Shown here: positions 1-8,972 of the stretch, piece by piece
Numbering within the stretch: the first letter of the stretch is position 1
Layout of the letters: each line of letters opens with the position of its first letter
Assembly: GCF_013280595.1 (NCBI RefSeq)
Contig: NZ_JAAATY010000036.1
Span: forward strand, 37,430 to 101,429
DNA from: Kibdelosporangium persicum
GTDB taxonomy: Bacteria; Actinomycetota; Actinomycetes; Mycobacteriales; Pseudonocardiaceae
Direction: 5' to 3'
Length of the DNA stretch: 64,000 bases
Position numbers and translations under genes: made by a program
Notes under the pieces: model-generated
What the model was told of the DNA's origin: nothing
What the model saw: only the letters and a program-made list of their open reading frames with translations
Databases searched by the model: none

Positions 1-963
1 GAGCCGGACCTGAGTGGCCAGCAGCGGGATGTCGCGGTCCGGGTCGCCGGACCCGTACACCGAGACACCGATGGACCTGGCGAAATGGTAGAGCTCCAAC
101 GCGTTGAAGGTGACCTGGTCGTCGCGCCTGCCCACGCCGACGATGGTCACCTTGCCGCCCCGGCGTGTCGTCTGCCAAGCGGTTCGGATGGTCTTCGAGT
201 TGCCGACGCACTCCAGCACGTGATCGGCGCCGCGTCCGCCGGTCAGCCCGCGGATCTCCTTGGCCAGCTTGTCGTGCGCGAGCACGAAGTGGGTCGCGCC
301 GGCGTCACGGGCGAGTTTTTCCTTGTCCGGCACGACATCCACCGCGACGATCGGTCCGGCACCCGCCAGTCGTGCCCCGATGATCGCCGAGAGGCCGACC
401 CCGCCGAGCCCGATGACCACAACGGACTCACCCGACCGCACGGAAGCGGTGTTGCGCACCGCGCCGATGCCTGTCACGACGGCACACCCGAGAAGCGCGG
501 CGATATCAAGCGGAACGCCGTCAGCGAGCGGCACAACGCCGCTCTCGTCGAGCACGACTTCCTCGGCGAAGGCGCCGACGCCGAGCGTCACGTGCAGCGG
601 CTCGCCGTTGATCGTGCCCCGGCCGGGACTGACGACGCCTTCGACGGTCGTGCACAGCCACGGCTGCGAGTTGAGGCAGAACCAGCAGTGCCGGCACGCG
701 GGCGCCCAGTTCACCACCACCCGGTCGCCCACGGCGACGCGCGTGACGTCCGGGCCCACTTCGGCGATCGTGCCCGCGGCCTCGTGGCCGAGGACGAGCG
801 GGAACTGGGGCGAGAAGGTGCCGTTGGTCATCGACAGGTCGGAGTGGCACACCCCGGCGGCCGCGACCCGTACTCGGACGTCACGGGGGCCAAGGGCGGG
901 CAGTTCGATTTCGCGGACCTCGATGGCCGCATCGGGTCCTGCAACTACAGCCGCGTTCACCAT
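1..963 (-). CDS. Zn-dependent alcohol dehydrogenase, 3' end outside window
   Basis: Medium-chain NAD(P)-dependent alcohol dehydrogenase. The 321 residues in the window start at an ATG at 963 with a GGAGA about 10 nt upstream; the C-terminus runs off the left edge, with perhaps 40-50 residues missing for a family of about 365. Catalytic zinc ligands are Cys39 (GVCHSDL) and His60-Glu61 (LGHE). The structural zinc knot is Cys90, Cys93, Cys96 and Cys104 (CRHCWFC...C). A Rossmann glycine motif (GLGGVG) follows near residue 175. The substrate cannot be read from the sequence; class III or aryl-alcohol-type enzymes look like this. It is divergent from the CoA-transferase/racemase gene, sharing an 87 bp promoter region, so a common role in acyl or alcohol catabolism is possible but inferred. 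Confidence 0.9.
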   Translation of the reverse strand, partial: MVNAAVVAGPDAAIEVREIELPALGPRDVRVRVAAAGVCHSDLSMTNGTFSPQFPLVLGHEAAGTIAEVGPDVTRVAVGDRVVVNWAPACRHCWFCLNSQPWLCTTVEGVVSPGRGTINGEPLHVTLGVGAFAEEVVLDESGVVPLADGVPLDIAALLGCAVVTGIGAVRNTASVRSGESVVVIGLGGVGLSAIIGARLAGAGPIVAVDVVPDKEKLARDAGATHFVLAHDKLAKEIRGLTGGRGADHVLECVGNSKTIRTAWQTTRRGGKVTIVGVGRRDDQVTFNALELYHFARSIGVSVYGSGDPDRDIPLLATQVRL

Positions 964-1011
964 GCCGGGCATTCTCCATGGCAAGCTTCACAATTATCCG
1001 TACGGTGTTAG

Positions 1012-1022
1012 GTATACGATAC
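1012..1022. promoter_or_regulatory. Candidate operator, GTAT-N3-ATAC inverted repeat
   Basis: GTATACGATAC lies in the 87 bp between the divergent dehydrogenase and racemase genes. The half sites GTAT and ATAC are exact inverted repeats. The GTATAC core resembles sites of GntR/FadR-type regulators, but no such regulator is adjacent, so the binder is unknown. Confidence 0.3.
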
Positions 1023-1050
1023 GTTACTGGCGAGTAGGAGGTGGTCGGCG

Positions 1051-2202
1051 GTGAGCACGGGACCGCTCGCGGGCGTCCGCGTGGTCGAACTGGCCGGCAT
1101 CGGCCCGGCCCCGTTCTGCGCGATGCACCTGGCTGACCTGGGCGCCGACGTGGTCCGCGTCGACCGGCCCGGGGCCATCCCGGTGGCCGGGCCGCCGCAC
1201 CGCGATCTGCTGAACCGAAACAAGCGCTCGGTCATGGTCGACCTGAAGAACGACCGCGGCGCCGAGGTCGTGCTGCGTATGGCCGAGCAGGCCGACGTGC
1301 TGATCGAGGGCTACCGCCCCGGCGTCGCCGAACGTCTCGGCGTCGGCCCGGAGCAGTGCTGGGAACGCAATCCCAAGCTGGTGTACGGCCGGATGACCGG
1401 CTGGGGCCAGGAAGGCCCGCTGGCGCACTCCGCGGGCCACGACATCGCCTACATCGGCATCACGGGCGTGTTGCACGCGATCGGCCGCAAGGACGGACCG
1501 CCGCAGGTCCCGATGAACCTGGTCGGCGACTTCGGCGGCGGCTCGCTGTACCTGGCCGTCGGAATCCTCGCCGCGCTGCGGCACGCCGAGCAGACCGGCA
1601 AGGGCCAGGTCGTCGACGCCGCCATCGTGGACGGTGCCGCGCACCTGGCGACCATGATCTACGGCCTGGTCTCGGCAGGCGTCTGGCAACCGCAGCGAGG
1701 CGTGAACCTGCTCGACACCGGCGCTCCGTTCTACGACGTCTACGAGACCTCGGACGGCGAGCACATGGCCGTCGGGCCGTTGGAATCGCAGTTCTACAAG
1801 GAGTTCGTGCGACTGCTCGGCCTGGACGGCGAGGACCTGCCCGCCCAGTTCGACATCCCGCGCTGGCCCGAACTGCGCAAGCGGTTCGCCGAGGTGTTCG
1901 CGACCAGGACCCGTCGCGAGTGGACAGAGGTGTTCGACGGAACCGACGCCTGCGTGGCGCCGATCCTCTCGCTCAGTGAGGCGGCTGAGCACCCGCACAT
2001 CGCCGCACGCGGCACGTTGGTCGAGCGCGGCGGGTTCGTCCAGCCCGCGCCCGCACCAAGGTTCTCCGAGACCCCGGCAGAACTGCGCACCCCACCGGCA
2101 CTTCCCGGGCAGCACACCCGGGACGCCCTGGCGGACTGGGGTTTTGACGACATCGACGAATTGCTGGCCGACGGCGCCGTGAAAGACGGGAACGATCAAT
2201 GA
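1051..2202 (+). CDS. CaiB/BaiF family protein, alpha-methylacyl-CoA racemase-like
   Basis: A 383-residue class III CoA-transferase fold protein. The His130-Asp131 pair (SAGHDIAY) and Asp160 (VGDFGGG) match the acid-base residues of alpha-methylacyl-CoA racemases such as mycobacterial MCR, which interconvert (R)- and (S)-2-methylacyl-CoA for beta-oxidation of branched chains. True transferases of the fold instead use an Asp nucleophile in a PGYD context, as in the paralogue at 31944. The GTG start has AGGAGG just upstream. The stop overlaps the next ATG by 4 nt (ATGA), so it is coupled to the LLM oxidoreductase. Cytosolic. The racemase assignment is stronger than transferase, but the substrate is unknown. 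Confidence 0.82.
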   Translation: MSTGPLAGVRVVELAGIGPAPFCAMHLADLGADVVRVDRPGAIPVAGPPHRDLLNRNKRSVMVDLKNDRGAEVVLRMAEQADVLIEGYRPGVAERLGVGPEQCWERNPKLVYGRMTGWGQEGPLAHSAGHDIAYIGITGVLHAIGRKDGPPQVPMNLVGDFGGGSLYLAVGILAALRHAEQTGKGQVVDAAIVDGAAHLATMIYGLVSAGVWQPQRGVNLLDTGAPFYDVYETSDGEHMAVGPLESQFYKEFVRLLGLDGEDLPAQFDIPRWPELRKRFAEVFATRTRREWTEVFDGTDACVAPILSLSEAAEHPHIAARGTLVERGGFVQPAPAPRFSETPAELRTPPALPGQHTRDALADWGFDDIDELLADGAVKDGNDQ

Positions 2203-3227
2203 AGATCAGCACACAGGTGATGTACGCGGGAAACCCGAAGGAGCTGATCGAGCAGGTCGTCAGCCTGGAGAACGCCGGGCTGGACCAGGTGTGGGTGGCC
2301 GAGGCGTACGGCTTCGACTCGCCGACCCTGATGGGGTACATCGCCGCGAAGACCGAGCGTGTCGAGATCGGGTCGGCGATCCTGCCGATCTACTCCCGCA
2401 CGCCCGCGCTGATCGCGCAGACCGCGGCGGGGCTTGACGCGGTGTCCGGCGGGCGCGCGATCCTCGGCCTTGGTGCGTCGGGCCCGCAGGTGATCGAGGG
2501 CTGGCACGGTGTTCCGTACGACAAGCCGCTCGGCCGCACGCGCGAGATCGTCGGCATCTGCCGCCGGATCTGGCGCCGCGAGGTCATCACCAACGAGGGC
2601 AACTACCCGATTCCGTTGCCCGAAGGCCAGGGCACCGGGCTGGGCAAGCCGTTGAAGATCCTGACCCACCCGGTCCGTTCCGGGATCCCCGTCTACATCG
2701 CCTCGTTGGGCGACAAGAACGTCCAGATGACCGCCGAGATCGCCGACGGCTGGCTGCCCACGCTGTTCATCCCCGAGAAGGCCCAGTCGGTCTGGGGTTC
2801 CGCGTTGGCCGCGGGAAAGGCCAAGCGCGACGCGGCACTGGGCGAGTTGCAGATCGTCGCGGGCGGCATGCTCGCGATCGGCGACGACGTCGAAGCCCTG
2901 CGGGACGCCTCACGCCCGTACATCGCCCTGTACGTCGGCGGAATGGGCGCTCGGGGCCGTAACTTCTACAACGACCTGGCTCGTCGCTACGGTTACGAGG
3001 CCGAGGCGGAGAAGATCCAGGACCTGTACCTGGCCGGCAAGAAGGACGAAGCCGCCGCGGCCGTGCCCGCCGAGTTCGCCGAGCTGATGAACCTGGTCGG
3101 CCCAGCGGGGTACGTCAGGGAGCGCATCGAGGCCTTCAAGGAGGCCGGCGTGACCACGCTGAGCGTGACCCCGGTCGGCGAGAACCCGGCCAAACTGGTC
3201 GAGCAGGTCAAGGAGTGGCTGGCCTAG
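2199..3227 (+). CDS. LLM-class (luciferase-like) F420-dependent oxidoreductase
   Basis: A 342-residue TIM-barrel protein of the bacterial luciferase-like family, the normal length. Typical features are the N-terminal strand with VWVAEAYGFDS, the early VEIGSAILPIYSRTP segment, and GLGASGPQVIEGWHG near residue 90. Members with this pattern in actinomycetes usually use F420, though FMN cannot be excluded. It starts within the stop of the upstream racemase gene (ATGA overlap), so the two are translated together. The redox substrate is unknown; the neighbour suggests an acyl-CoA or lipid pathway. Confidence 0.8.
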   Translation: MKISTQVMYAGNPKELIEQVVSLENAGLDQVWVAEAYGFDSPTLMGYIAAKTERVEIGSAILPIYSRTPALIAQTAAGLDAVSGGRAILGLGASGPQVIEGWHGVPYDKPLGRTREIVGICRRIWRREVITNEGNYPIPLPEGQGTGLGKPLKILTHPVRSGIPVYIASLGDKNVQMTAEIADGWLPTLFIPEKAQSVWGSALAAGKAKRDAALGELQIVAGGMLAIGDDVEALRDASRPYIALYVGGMGARGRNFYNDLARRYGYEAEAEKIQDLYLAGKKDEAAAAVPAEFAELMNLVGPAGYVRERIEAFKEAGVTTLSVTPVGENPAKLVEQVKEWLA

Positions 3228-3237
3228 TCTGGGGCCC

Positions 3238-4596
3238 GTGGACACAGTCATCACGGGCGCGTACGTCGCGACAGTCGATGAGCGGGGCACGGAACACACC
3301 GACGGATATGTGGCCGTTGTGGACGGTCGGATCGCCGCGGTGGGTTCCGGTGCCGTGCCCGAGCAGTACGCGAGCCTGAACCGGGTCGACGCGTCCGGAT
3401 GTCTTGTCACGCCGGGCCTGGTGAACACCCACCACCACCTCTACCAGTGGGGGACGCGGGGCTACGCCCAGCAGGAGGACCTGTTCGGCTGGTTGGTCGC
3501 GCTGTATCCGGTCTGGGCCGGGATCGACGCCGAGATCGTGTCCGCGACCTCCGCCGCCGGCCTCGGGATGCTCGCGCTCAGCGGCTGCACGACCGCTGCC
3601 GATCACCACTACGTGTTCCCCCGTGCGGGCGGGGACGTGTTCGGCGCGTTGATCGAAGCGGGGCGGCGTATCGGGATTCGGCTGCACGCTGTGCGTGGCT
3701 CGATGGACCGTGGCGAATCCGGCGGCGGCCTGCCGCCGGACTCCATTGTGGAGACTCTGGACGCCGCGCTGGAGCACACCGAGCGCGCGATCACCGAGTA
3801 CCACGATCCCGCGCCGGACGCGAAGATCCAGGTCGCGGTGGGTCCGTGCTCGCCGTTCTCGGCAAGCCTCGACTTGATGCGCGGTGCCGCCGAGATCGCC
3901 CGCGAGCACGGCGTCCGGCTGCACACGCACCTGGCCGAGACCAAGGACGAGGAAGAGCAGTGCCTGCGGGAGTTCGGACAGACCCCGGTGCGGTACGCCG
4001 AAAGCCTCGGCTGGCTGGGTGAGGACGTCTGGCTGGCGCACGGCGTGCACCTCAAGGGCGACGAGATCCCGTTGATGGCCAGGACCGGCACGGGGATCGC
4101 GCACTGCCCGAGCTCGAACGCGCGTGTCGGCGCGGGAATGGCGCCGGTGCGGGCCTTGCTGGACGCGGGCGCGCCAGTGGGTCTCGGCGTGGACGGGGTG
4201 GCGTCCAATGAGTCCGGTGGACTTGCCGAGGAACTACGGCAGGCGTTGCTGACGGCTCGTCAGCGCGGCGGTCCGGACGCGTTGACCGCGCGGCAGGCGT
4301 TGCGGATCGGCACGATGGGCGGCGCCCGGTGCCTGGGACGTCAGGAGCACATCGGGTCCGTCGAACCGGGCAAACAGGCGGACCTGGCGGTGTGGCGGCT
4401 GGACACGCTGAAGCACGCCGGGATCGCGGACCCCGTCGCGGCTCTCGTCTTCGGGCGCGTGCCGCCGTTGGAGCTGCTGCTCGTCGGCGGCGAACCAGTG
4501 GTCGAGCATGACCACCTGCTCACCGCCGACGAGCCGACCCTGACCCACAACCTCAAAAACGCCTGCTCAACCCTCGTGAGTGTTTATCAGGGTTAG
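3238..4596 (+). CDS. Amidohydrolase, 8-oxoguanine deaminase type
   Basis: A 452-residue metal-dependent deaminase of the ATZ/TRZ (SsnA, COG0402) group. Metal-site residues are visible: His65 and His67 (NTHHHLYQ), His231 (HTHLAET), His268 (AHGVH) and Asp319 (GLGVDGVASNE). The TPGLVNTHHHLYQ context is typical of 8-oxoguanine and related aminohydrolases, which turn 8-oxoguanine into urate. Other heterocycle deaminases of the group cannot be ruled out. The GTG start lies 10 nt after the LLM gene. The last residues (LVSVYQG) and the TAG stop are encoded by the palindromic repeat at 4571, so the natural C-terminus seems to have been altered by that element. Purine chemistry would fit the nucleobase genes at 9-11.7 kb. 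Confidence 0.8.
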   Translation: MDTVITGAYVATVDERGTEHTDGYVAVVDGRIAAVGSGAVPEQYASLNRVDASGCLVTPGLVNTHHHLYQWGTRGYAQQEDLFGWLVALYPVWAGIDAEIVSATSAAGLGMLALSGCTTAADHHYVFPRAGGDVFGALIEAGRRIGIRLHAVRGSMDRGESGGGLPPDSIVETLDAALEHTERAITEYHDPAPDAKIQVAVGPCSPFSASLDLMRGAAEIAREHGVRLHTHLAETKDEEEQCLREFGQTPVRYAESLGWLGEDVWLAHGVHLKGDEIPLMARTGTGIAHCPSSNARVGAGMAPVRALLDAGAPVGLGVDGVASNESGGLAEELRQALLTARQRGGPDALTARQALRIGTMGGARCLGRQEHIGSVEPGKQADLAVWRLDTLKHAGIADPVAALVFGRVPPLELLLVGGEPVVEHDHLLTADEPTLTHNLKNACSTLVSVYQG

Positions 4597-4620
4597 AACA
4601 CCGATAAACACTCACGAGGG
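4571..4620. repeat. Palindromic intergenic repeat, copy 1 (family 1)
   Basis: Perfect 18 bp inverted repeat: CCCTCGTGAGTGTTTATC, a 14 nt loop (AGGGTTAGAACACC), then its exact complement. It lies between two convergent genes and overlaps the 3' end of the amidohydrolase, supplying its TAG stop from the loop. Other copies are at 28171, 35515, 49614 and, cut short, 62449. A strong hairpin at gene ends suggests a two-way transcription terminator, although there is no long T-tract. Confidence 0.9.
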
Positions 4621-4631
4621 GACGGGCGGGG

Positions 4632-6455
4632 CTAGTGGTAGAGGGACTCGATCGCTTCCGCGTAGCGGTCGCCGATCACCCGGCGCTTGAGCTTCAAGGT
4701 CGGCGTGACCTCACCGGATTCCGGCGTCCAGGTCTGCGTCAGGACCTTGTACTTCTTGATCTGCTCGGGCTGCGCCAGCACGGAGTTGGCCTGCTGCACC
4801 AGTTTCTCGATCTCCTCGAGGACCGCGGGCTGCCCGGCCAGGTTGTCCGTGGGAATTCCCCTGGCCTGCGCCCACTGTGGGGCGGCTTCGTCGTCGAGCA
4901 CGATCAACGCGGTGACGTACGGCCGCATGTCGCCGATCGCGACGGCCTGGCTGATCAACGGGTGTGCCCGTAAAAGGCCTTCCACCTTGGCGGGCGCGAT
5001 GTTCTTGCCGCCCGAGGTGATGATCAGTTCCTTCTTGCGGTCGGTGATGTAGACGAAGCCGTCCTCGTCGATCCGGCCGACGTCACCGGTGGCGTACCAG
5101 CCGTCCGCGTCGACGTCCGGCTTGATCGAGCCGTCCTCCTGCAGGTACCCCGTGAACACGATCGGGCCGCGCACCAGCAGTTCGTCGTCGTCGCCGACCT
5201 TGACCTCGACGCCGGGCAGCGCGCGGCCGACCGAGCCGACCCGGTACGACGTCGGGATGTTCTGCGTGGCCGCGCCGGTTGTCTCGCTCAGGCCCCAGAC
5301 CTCGAGCACCCGGATGCCGATGCCGGCGAGGAAATCCAGCACCGAGACCGGGATCGGCGCGGCGCCGCTGTTGCCCCTGGTCATCTGGTCCAGTCCGAGC
5401 ATGGTCCTGATCGGCAGCAACGCCTTCTCGTCCAGCGCCTTGGCCCGTGCGGCCAGGTCCTCGGGCACCGGTTTGCCCTCGCTGCCCAGCTGCCAGACCT
5501 CCAGCGCGGCGTCACGGGCCGTCTGCACGGCCGCACGCTGTTCTTCGGGCATCGCGGCCAGTCCGCCTTGTAAGGCGGCGGCCATCTTCTCCCACACCCG
5601 GGGCACACCGAAGAGGCCGAACGGCCGAACGCCGTGCAACGCCGGGATGAGCTGGGTGTGGTCCGGTACGGCGGTGACGTGGCCTGCCTTGTAGATCGGG
5701 AGATAGATGCCGAGAATGCGCTCGGCGATGTGTGCCAACGGCAGGTACGCCACGGACTTGCCGTGCATCGGCAACGGATGCACCACGTCCGCCGCAGCGG
5801 CCTGGTACAGCACGTTGCGGTGGCTGACCACGACGCCCTTCGGGTCGCCCGTCGTGCCGGACGTGTAGATGATGCACGCGGGCTGTTCCGGCTCGATGGC
5901 GTCGGTCAGCTGTTCGAAGATCGACGGGTCCGCCGCGTGTTTGGCGGCGCCCTTCTCGTACACCTCGCGGTACGACACGAACCTGGCGTCGCCCTCGGGC
6001 ACCGCGGACTCGTCGATCACCACGATCTTGCGCAGGGCCGATAACCGCGGAAGCGCGGCTGACCAGCGGTCGATCTGCTCCGCGCCTTCGATCACGACCA
6101 CCGGCGCCGCGCTGTGCCTGGCCACAAAGGCGATCTGCTCGGTGGACAGCGTGTCGTACGTGGTGCACGAGATCGCTCCGACGTGCGACGCGCCCAGGTC
6201 GCTGATCCAGTGCTCGGGCCGCCGCGTTGACATGATCAGCATGCGGTCGCCCTTGGCCAGGCCGAGCTCGGCCAGCCCGTGGGCCAGCGCGGCGATCTGT
6301 TCGCGCAGCTGTGCCCAGGTCAGGGTGGTGACCTCGGCGGGACCCCATCCCTTGCTCAACGCGGGTTTGTCACCGAACTCGGTGGCGTTGCGCCGCAGGA
6401 ACGTCGCGACAGTCTGCCCCTCGATAGCGCGCTCTACGTCGTCGGCTGTGCCCAC
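4632..6455 (-). CDS. Long-chain acyl-CoA ligase (AMP-forming, FadD-type)
   Basis: A 607-residue adenylate-forming enzyme that activates a fatty acid with ATP to acyl-AMP and then acyl-CoA. The P-loop-like A3 motif is at about 197-209 (YTSGTTGDPKGVV), the A5 motif reads VWGLSETTGA, and A7-A10 read YATGDVGR...DRKKELIITSGGK, with Lys in the C-terminal hinge region. Length is typical of long-chain enzymes of the FadD15 type (about 600). The GTG start at 6455 has AAAGGAG about 8 nt upstream. It is convergent with the amidohydrolase across repeat copy 1. Cytosolic or membrane-associated. Chain length is not readable from sequence. Confidence 0.9.
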   Translation of the reverse strand: MGTADDVERAIEGQTVATFLRRNATEFGDKPALSKGWGPAEVTTLTWAQLREQIAALAHGLAELGLAKGDRMLIMSTRRPEHWISDLGASHVGAISCTTYDTLSTEQIAFVARHSAAPVVVIEGAEQIDRWSAALPRLSALRKIVVIDESAVPEGDARFVSYREVYEKGAAKHAADPSIFEQLTDAIEPEQPACIIYTSGTTGDPKGVVVSHRNVLYQAAAADVVHPLPMHGKSVAYLPLAHIAERILGIYLPIYKAGHVTAVPDHTQLIPALHGVRPFGLFGVPRVWEKMAAALQGGLAAMPEEQRAAVQTARDAALEVWQLGSEGKPVPEDLAARAKALDEKALLPIRTMLGLDQMTRGNSGAAPIPVSVLDFLAGIGIRVLEVWGLSETTGAATQNIPTSYRVGSVGRALPGVEVKVGDDDELLVRGPIVFTGYLQEDGSIKPDVDADGWYATGDVGRIDEDGFVYITDRKKELIITSGGKNIAPAKVEGLLRAHPLISQAVAIGDMRPYVTALIVLDDEAAPQWAQARGIPTDNLAGQPAVLEEIEKLVQQANSVLAQPEQIKKYKVLTQTWTPESGEVTPTLKLKRRVIGDRYAEAIESLYH

Positions 6456-6523
6456 TCTGGCTCCTTTGCGTCCGCGCCCTGGACATGCAACCTAGAACAA
6501 AGCCGCGACCAACTCCAGACTCG

Positions 6524-7804
6524 TCAGTAACTCCATCGGCTGCGTTCGACGATCTCCTCAGGGGTGAGGTCACCGAGGATCGAGATCTCACTCTTTCGCA
6601 CGGTGGTGATCGCGTCGACCAGTTCGGTCCCGAACGCGGCGAGCAACGTCGGCTCCGCCTCGAACGCCTCGACCGCCGCGCCGAGGTGGCTGGGCAGCGG
6701 CACGGAGTCCGCCAGTGTCGCCGGGTCGACGTCGACCGGTTCCGGCAGCGTCGCGCCCTCGGTGACTCCGGCGCTGCCCGCGACCAGCAACGCGGCGAGC
6801 GCGAGGTACGGATTGGCCGCGCCGTCGAAGCACTTGACCTCCACGTTCGGTGAGCCCGCCGTGATGAACCGCAGGGCGGCTTCCCGGTTCTCCAGGCCCC
6901 ATGACTGGAAAGCGCCCGCCCAGCTCGACGGGACCAGTCGCAGGTAACTTCCCACGGACGGGGCGCCAATCGCCAACAGCGCAGGCAATCTTGACAGGAT
7001 TCCGCCGATGAACGACGCGCCGTCGGCCGTGAGCCCGAACGTGCCGTCGCCACCGCCCATCAGGTTCTTGCTGTCCCGCCAGACACTCAGGTGCACGTGA
7101 CAGCCGTTGCCGACGCCACCGGCGACGACTTTCGGCGCGAACGTGGCCCGCAGGCCGTGGTTCAGCGTGATCGCGCGGATCGTTTCGCGCACGAGCACAA
7201 GGTGATCGGCGGCCGTGACGGGCTCCTGGTGCGCGATCGAGAGCTCGTACTGGCCCGCCGCGTACTCCGGGTGGATCTGCTCGACGTGGATTCCCTGCGT
7301 CGCCAACGCGTCGAGCACGTCGTGCAAATAGCCGCTCAGTTCCGTCAAGCGCGTCATGCCGTACGCCGGCCCCGAGCACGCCGGCACGAATTCGTCACCT
7401 TCGCCCTTGGACACGCACCACTCGATCTCGAACGCGGCCCGTGCGCTCAGGTCCTGTTCGGCGACCTGGTTCACCACCCGCATCAGCAGGCCGCGGGCGT
7501 CACCCGGATGAACGACACCCTCCTGGTCGTACCGCACACCCGGCGCCCACGCCCAGCCGGGCTGGGCGGCCAGCACGGCCAGCTTGCCGACATCGGGCTT
7601 GAGCCGCAGGTCACCGATGGGGCCGCCGGTGACCGAGTCGTCGAACACGAACCGGTCGAACGTGGGGGACACCCCGATCCCGTGGGCCACCGCGTTCGCC
7701 AGCATGCCGACCGGCACGGCTTTCACCCTGGTCACGCCGCTGTTGTCGACCCAGGTCACGGCCACGGCGAGCACGCCTCGCGCGGTCAGGTTCGCGGAGT
7801 CCAT
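6524..7804 (-). CDS. Glutamine synthetase family protein (gamma-glutamyl ligase)
   Basis: A 426-residue GS-I-like protein. It keeps the catalytic-domain landmarks FEIEWC (metal Glu), GCHVHLSVW (the HxH/NGxHxH region), the SYLRLVPSSWAG stretch and the NREAALRF segment with the ATP/glutamate-contacting Arg. It is shorter than true glutamine synthetase (about 440-475) and lacks the adenylylation Tyr loop as far as I can see. It belongs with the gamma-glutamylpolyamine synthetase/GlnT/FluG branch that couples glutamate to an amine. It is divergent, 58 bp away, from an amidohydrolase resembling the N-terminal half of FluG, which suggests a two-gene FluG equivalent. The substrate is unknown. Confidence 0.85.
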   Translation of the reverse strand: MDSANLTARGVLAVAVTWVDNSGVTRVKAVPVGMLANAVAHGIGVSPTFDRFVFDDSVTGGPIGDLRLKPDVGKLAVLAAQPGWAWAPGVRYDQEGVVHPGDARGLLMRVVNQVAEQDLSARAAFEIEWCVSKGEGDEFVPACSGPAYGMTRLTELSGYLHDVLDALATQGIHVEQIHPEYAAGQYELSIAHQEPVTAADHLVLVRETIRAITLNHGLRATFAPKVVAGGVGNGCHVHLSVWRDSKNLMGGGDGTFGLTADGASFIGGILSRLPALLAIGAPSVGSYLRLVPSSWAGAFQSWGLENREAALRFITAGSPNVEVKCFDGAANPYLALAALLVAGSAGVTEGATLPEPVDVDPATLADSVPLPSHLGAAVEAFEAEPTLLAAFGTELVDAITTVRKSEISILGDLTPEEIVERSRWSY

Positions 7805-7862
7805 CGCATCCCCTAACTCTAGTCTTGACTCCCATGATCTCCTCTTCTGAGCGGAGCGCGCG

Positions 7863-8972
7863 ATGGCGGACTGGGCGGATCTCCGGTTGGTCGACCACCA
7901 CTGTCACGGTCTCGTCCAGCGTGACCTGGCGCGGGACGACTTCGAGACGCTGCTGACCGAAGCGTCCACTGTGGTGGGTTTCAGTGCCTTCGACTCCCGG
8001 GTCGGGCTGGCCGTGCGGCGCTGGTGCGCGCCCGTGCTGGACCTGCCGGTGCACGCCCCGGCGGCCGGCTACGTCGCCCGGCGAGCCGAACTGGGGTTCG
8101 CGGAGGTCGACCGCCGGTTCATGGCGGCGGCCGGGCTGTCGGCGTTGTGCGTGGACACCGGGTACGTGCCGGAGCCGATCTCGTCGCCCGACGCGTTGGC
8201 TGCTCTGATCGACGGCTCGGCGTACGAGATCGTCCGCCTGGAGCAGGTCGCCGAGGAGCTGTTCGGCTCGGTGGACGCCGCGGGTTTCGCCGACGCCTTC
8301 CAGTCGGCTTTGGCGCGGCGGACCGCTGACGCGGTCGGCGTGAAGTCGATCGCCGCGTACCGGGTCGGCCTCGACCTGGCGCCGGAGCGTCCCTCGCGGG
8401 ACGAGGTGACGCGGGCGGTCTGGCGCTGGTTCTCCGGCTCCCGGCGGCTCGCGGACCCGGTGCTGCAGCGGTTTCTGATCTGGTGCGCGGTCGACCGTGG
8501 CCTGCCGATCCAGTTCCACGTCGGCATCGGCGACTCCGATGTGGACATGAAGTCCGGCAACCCCTTGCTGCTGATGCCGTTGCTCAGGGCGATCGAGCCC
8601 ACCGGTGTCCCGGTCATGCTGCTGCACAACTACCCGTTCCACCGCGAAGCCGGTTACCTGGCACAGGTGTTCGGCAACGTGTACGTGGACGTGGGACTCG
8701 CGACGCACAACCTCGGCGACCGCTCCCGGGTGCTGATCGAGGAGACGCTCGAACTGGCGCCGTTCGGCAAGTTCCTGTTCTCCTCGGACGCCTTCGGGCT
8801 GCCCGAGCTCTACTACCTGTCGGCGACGCTGTTCCGCCGGGGAATGGCGGCGGTGCTCGACGCCGGGGTGGCCGAGGACTCGTGGCGTGCGGCCGACGCG
8901 GATCGCCTGGCACAGATGGTCTTTTCCGGTAACGCCGAACGGGTCTACCGGCTCTTGGGCCACACCGCGTAG
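7863..8972 (+). CDS. Amidohydrolase 2 family protein (FluG N-domain-like)
   Basis: A 369-residue TIM-barrel hydrolase. Metal-binding positions are His13 and His15 (VDHHCHG), a Lys in VGVKSIAAYR, His in IQFHVGIGD, His in LLHNYPF and Asp in LFSSDAFG. The same domain makes up the N-terminal half of eukaryotic FluG, whose C-terminal half is a glutamine-synthetase domain; here that partner is the divergent gene at 6524. A likely job is hydrolysis of a gamma-glutamyl amide or related C-N bond, but this is inferred. Its last 28 nt overlap the convergent permease gene. Confidence 0.78.
   Translation: MADWADLRLVDHHCHGLVQRDLARDDFETLLTEASTVVGFSAFDSRVGLAVRRWCAPVLDLPVHAPAAGYVARRAELGFAEVDRRFMAAAGLSALCVDTGYVPEPISSPDALAALIDGSAYEIVRLEQVAEELFGSVDAAGFADAFQSALARRTADAVGVKSIAAYRVGLDLAPERPSRDEVTRAVWRWFSGSRRLADPVLQRFLIWCAVDRGLPIQFHVGIGDSDVDMKSGNPLLLMPLLRAIEPTGVPVMLLHNYPFHREAGYLAQVFGNVYVDVGLATHNLGDRSRVLIEETLELAPFGKFLFSSDAFGLPELYYLSATLFRRGMAAVLDAGVAEDSWRAADADRLAQMVFSGNAERVYRLLGHTA

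Noticed and set aside
3238..4596. Guanine deaminase or hydroxydechloroatrazine hydrolase
   Set aside because: Possible by fold, but the NTHHHLYQ context fits 8-oxoguanine deaminases better; no atrazine genes nearby.
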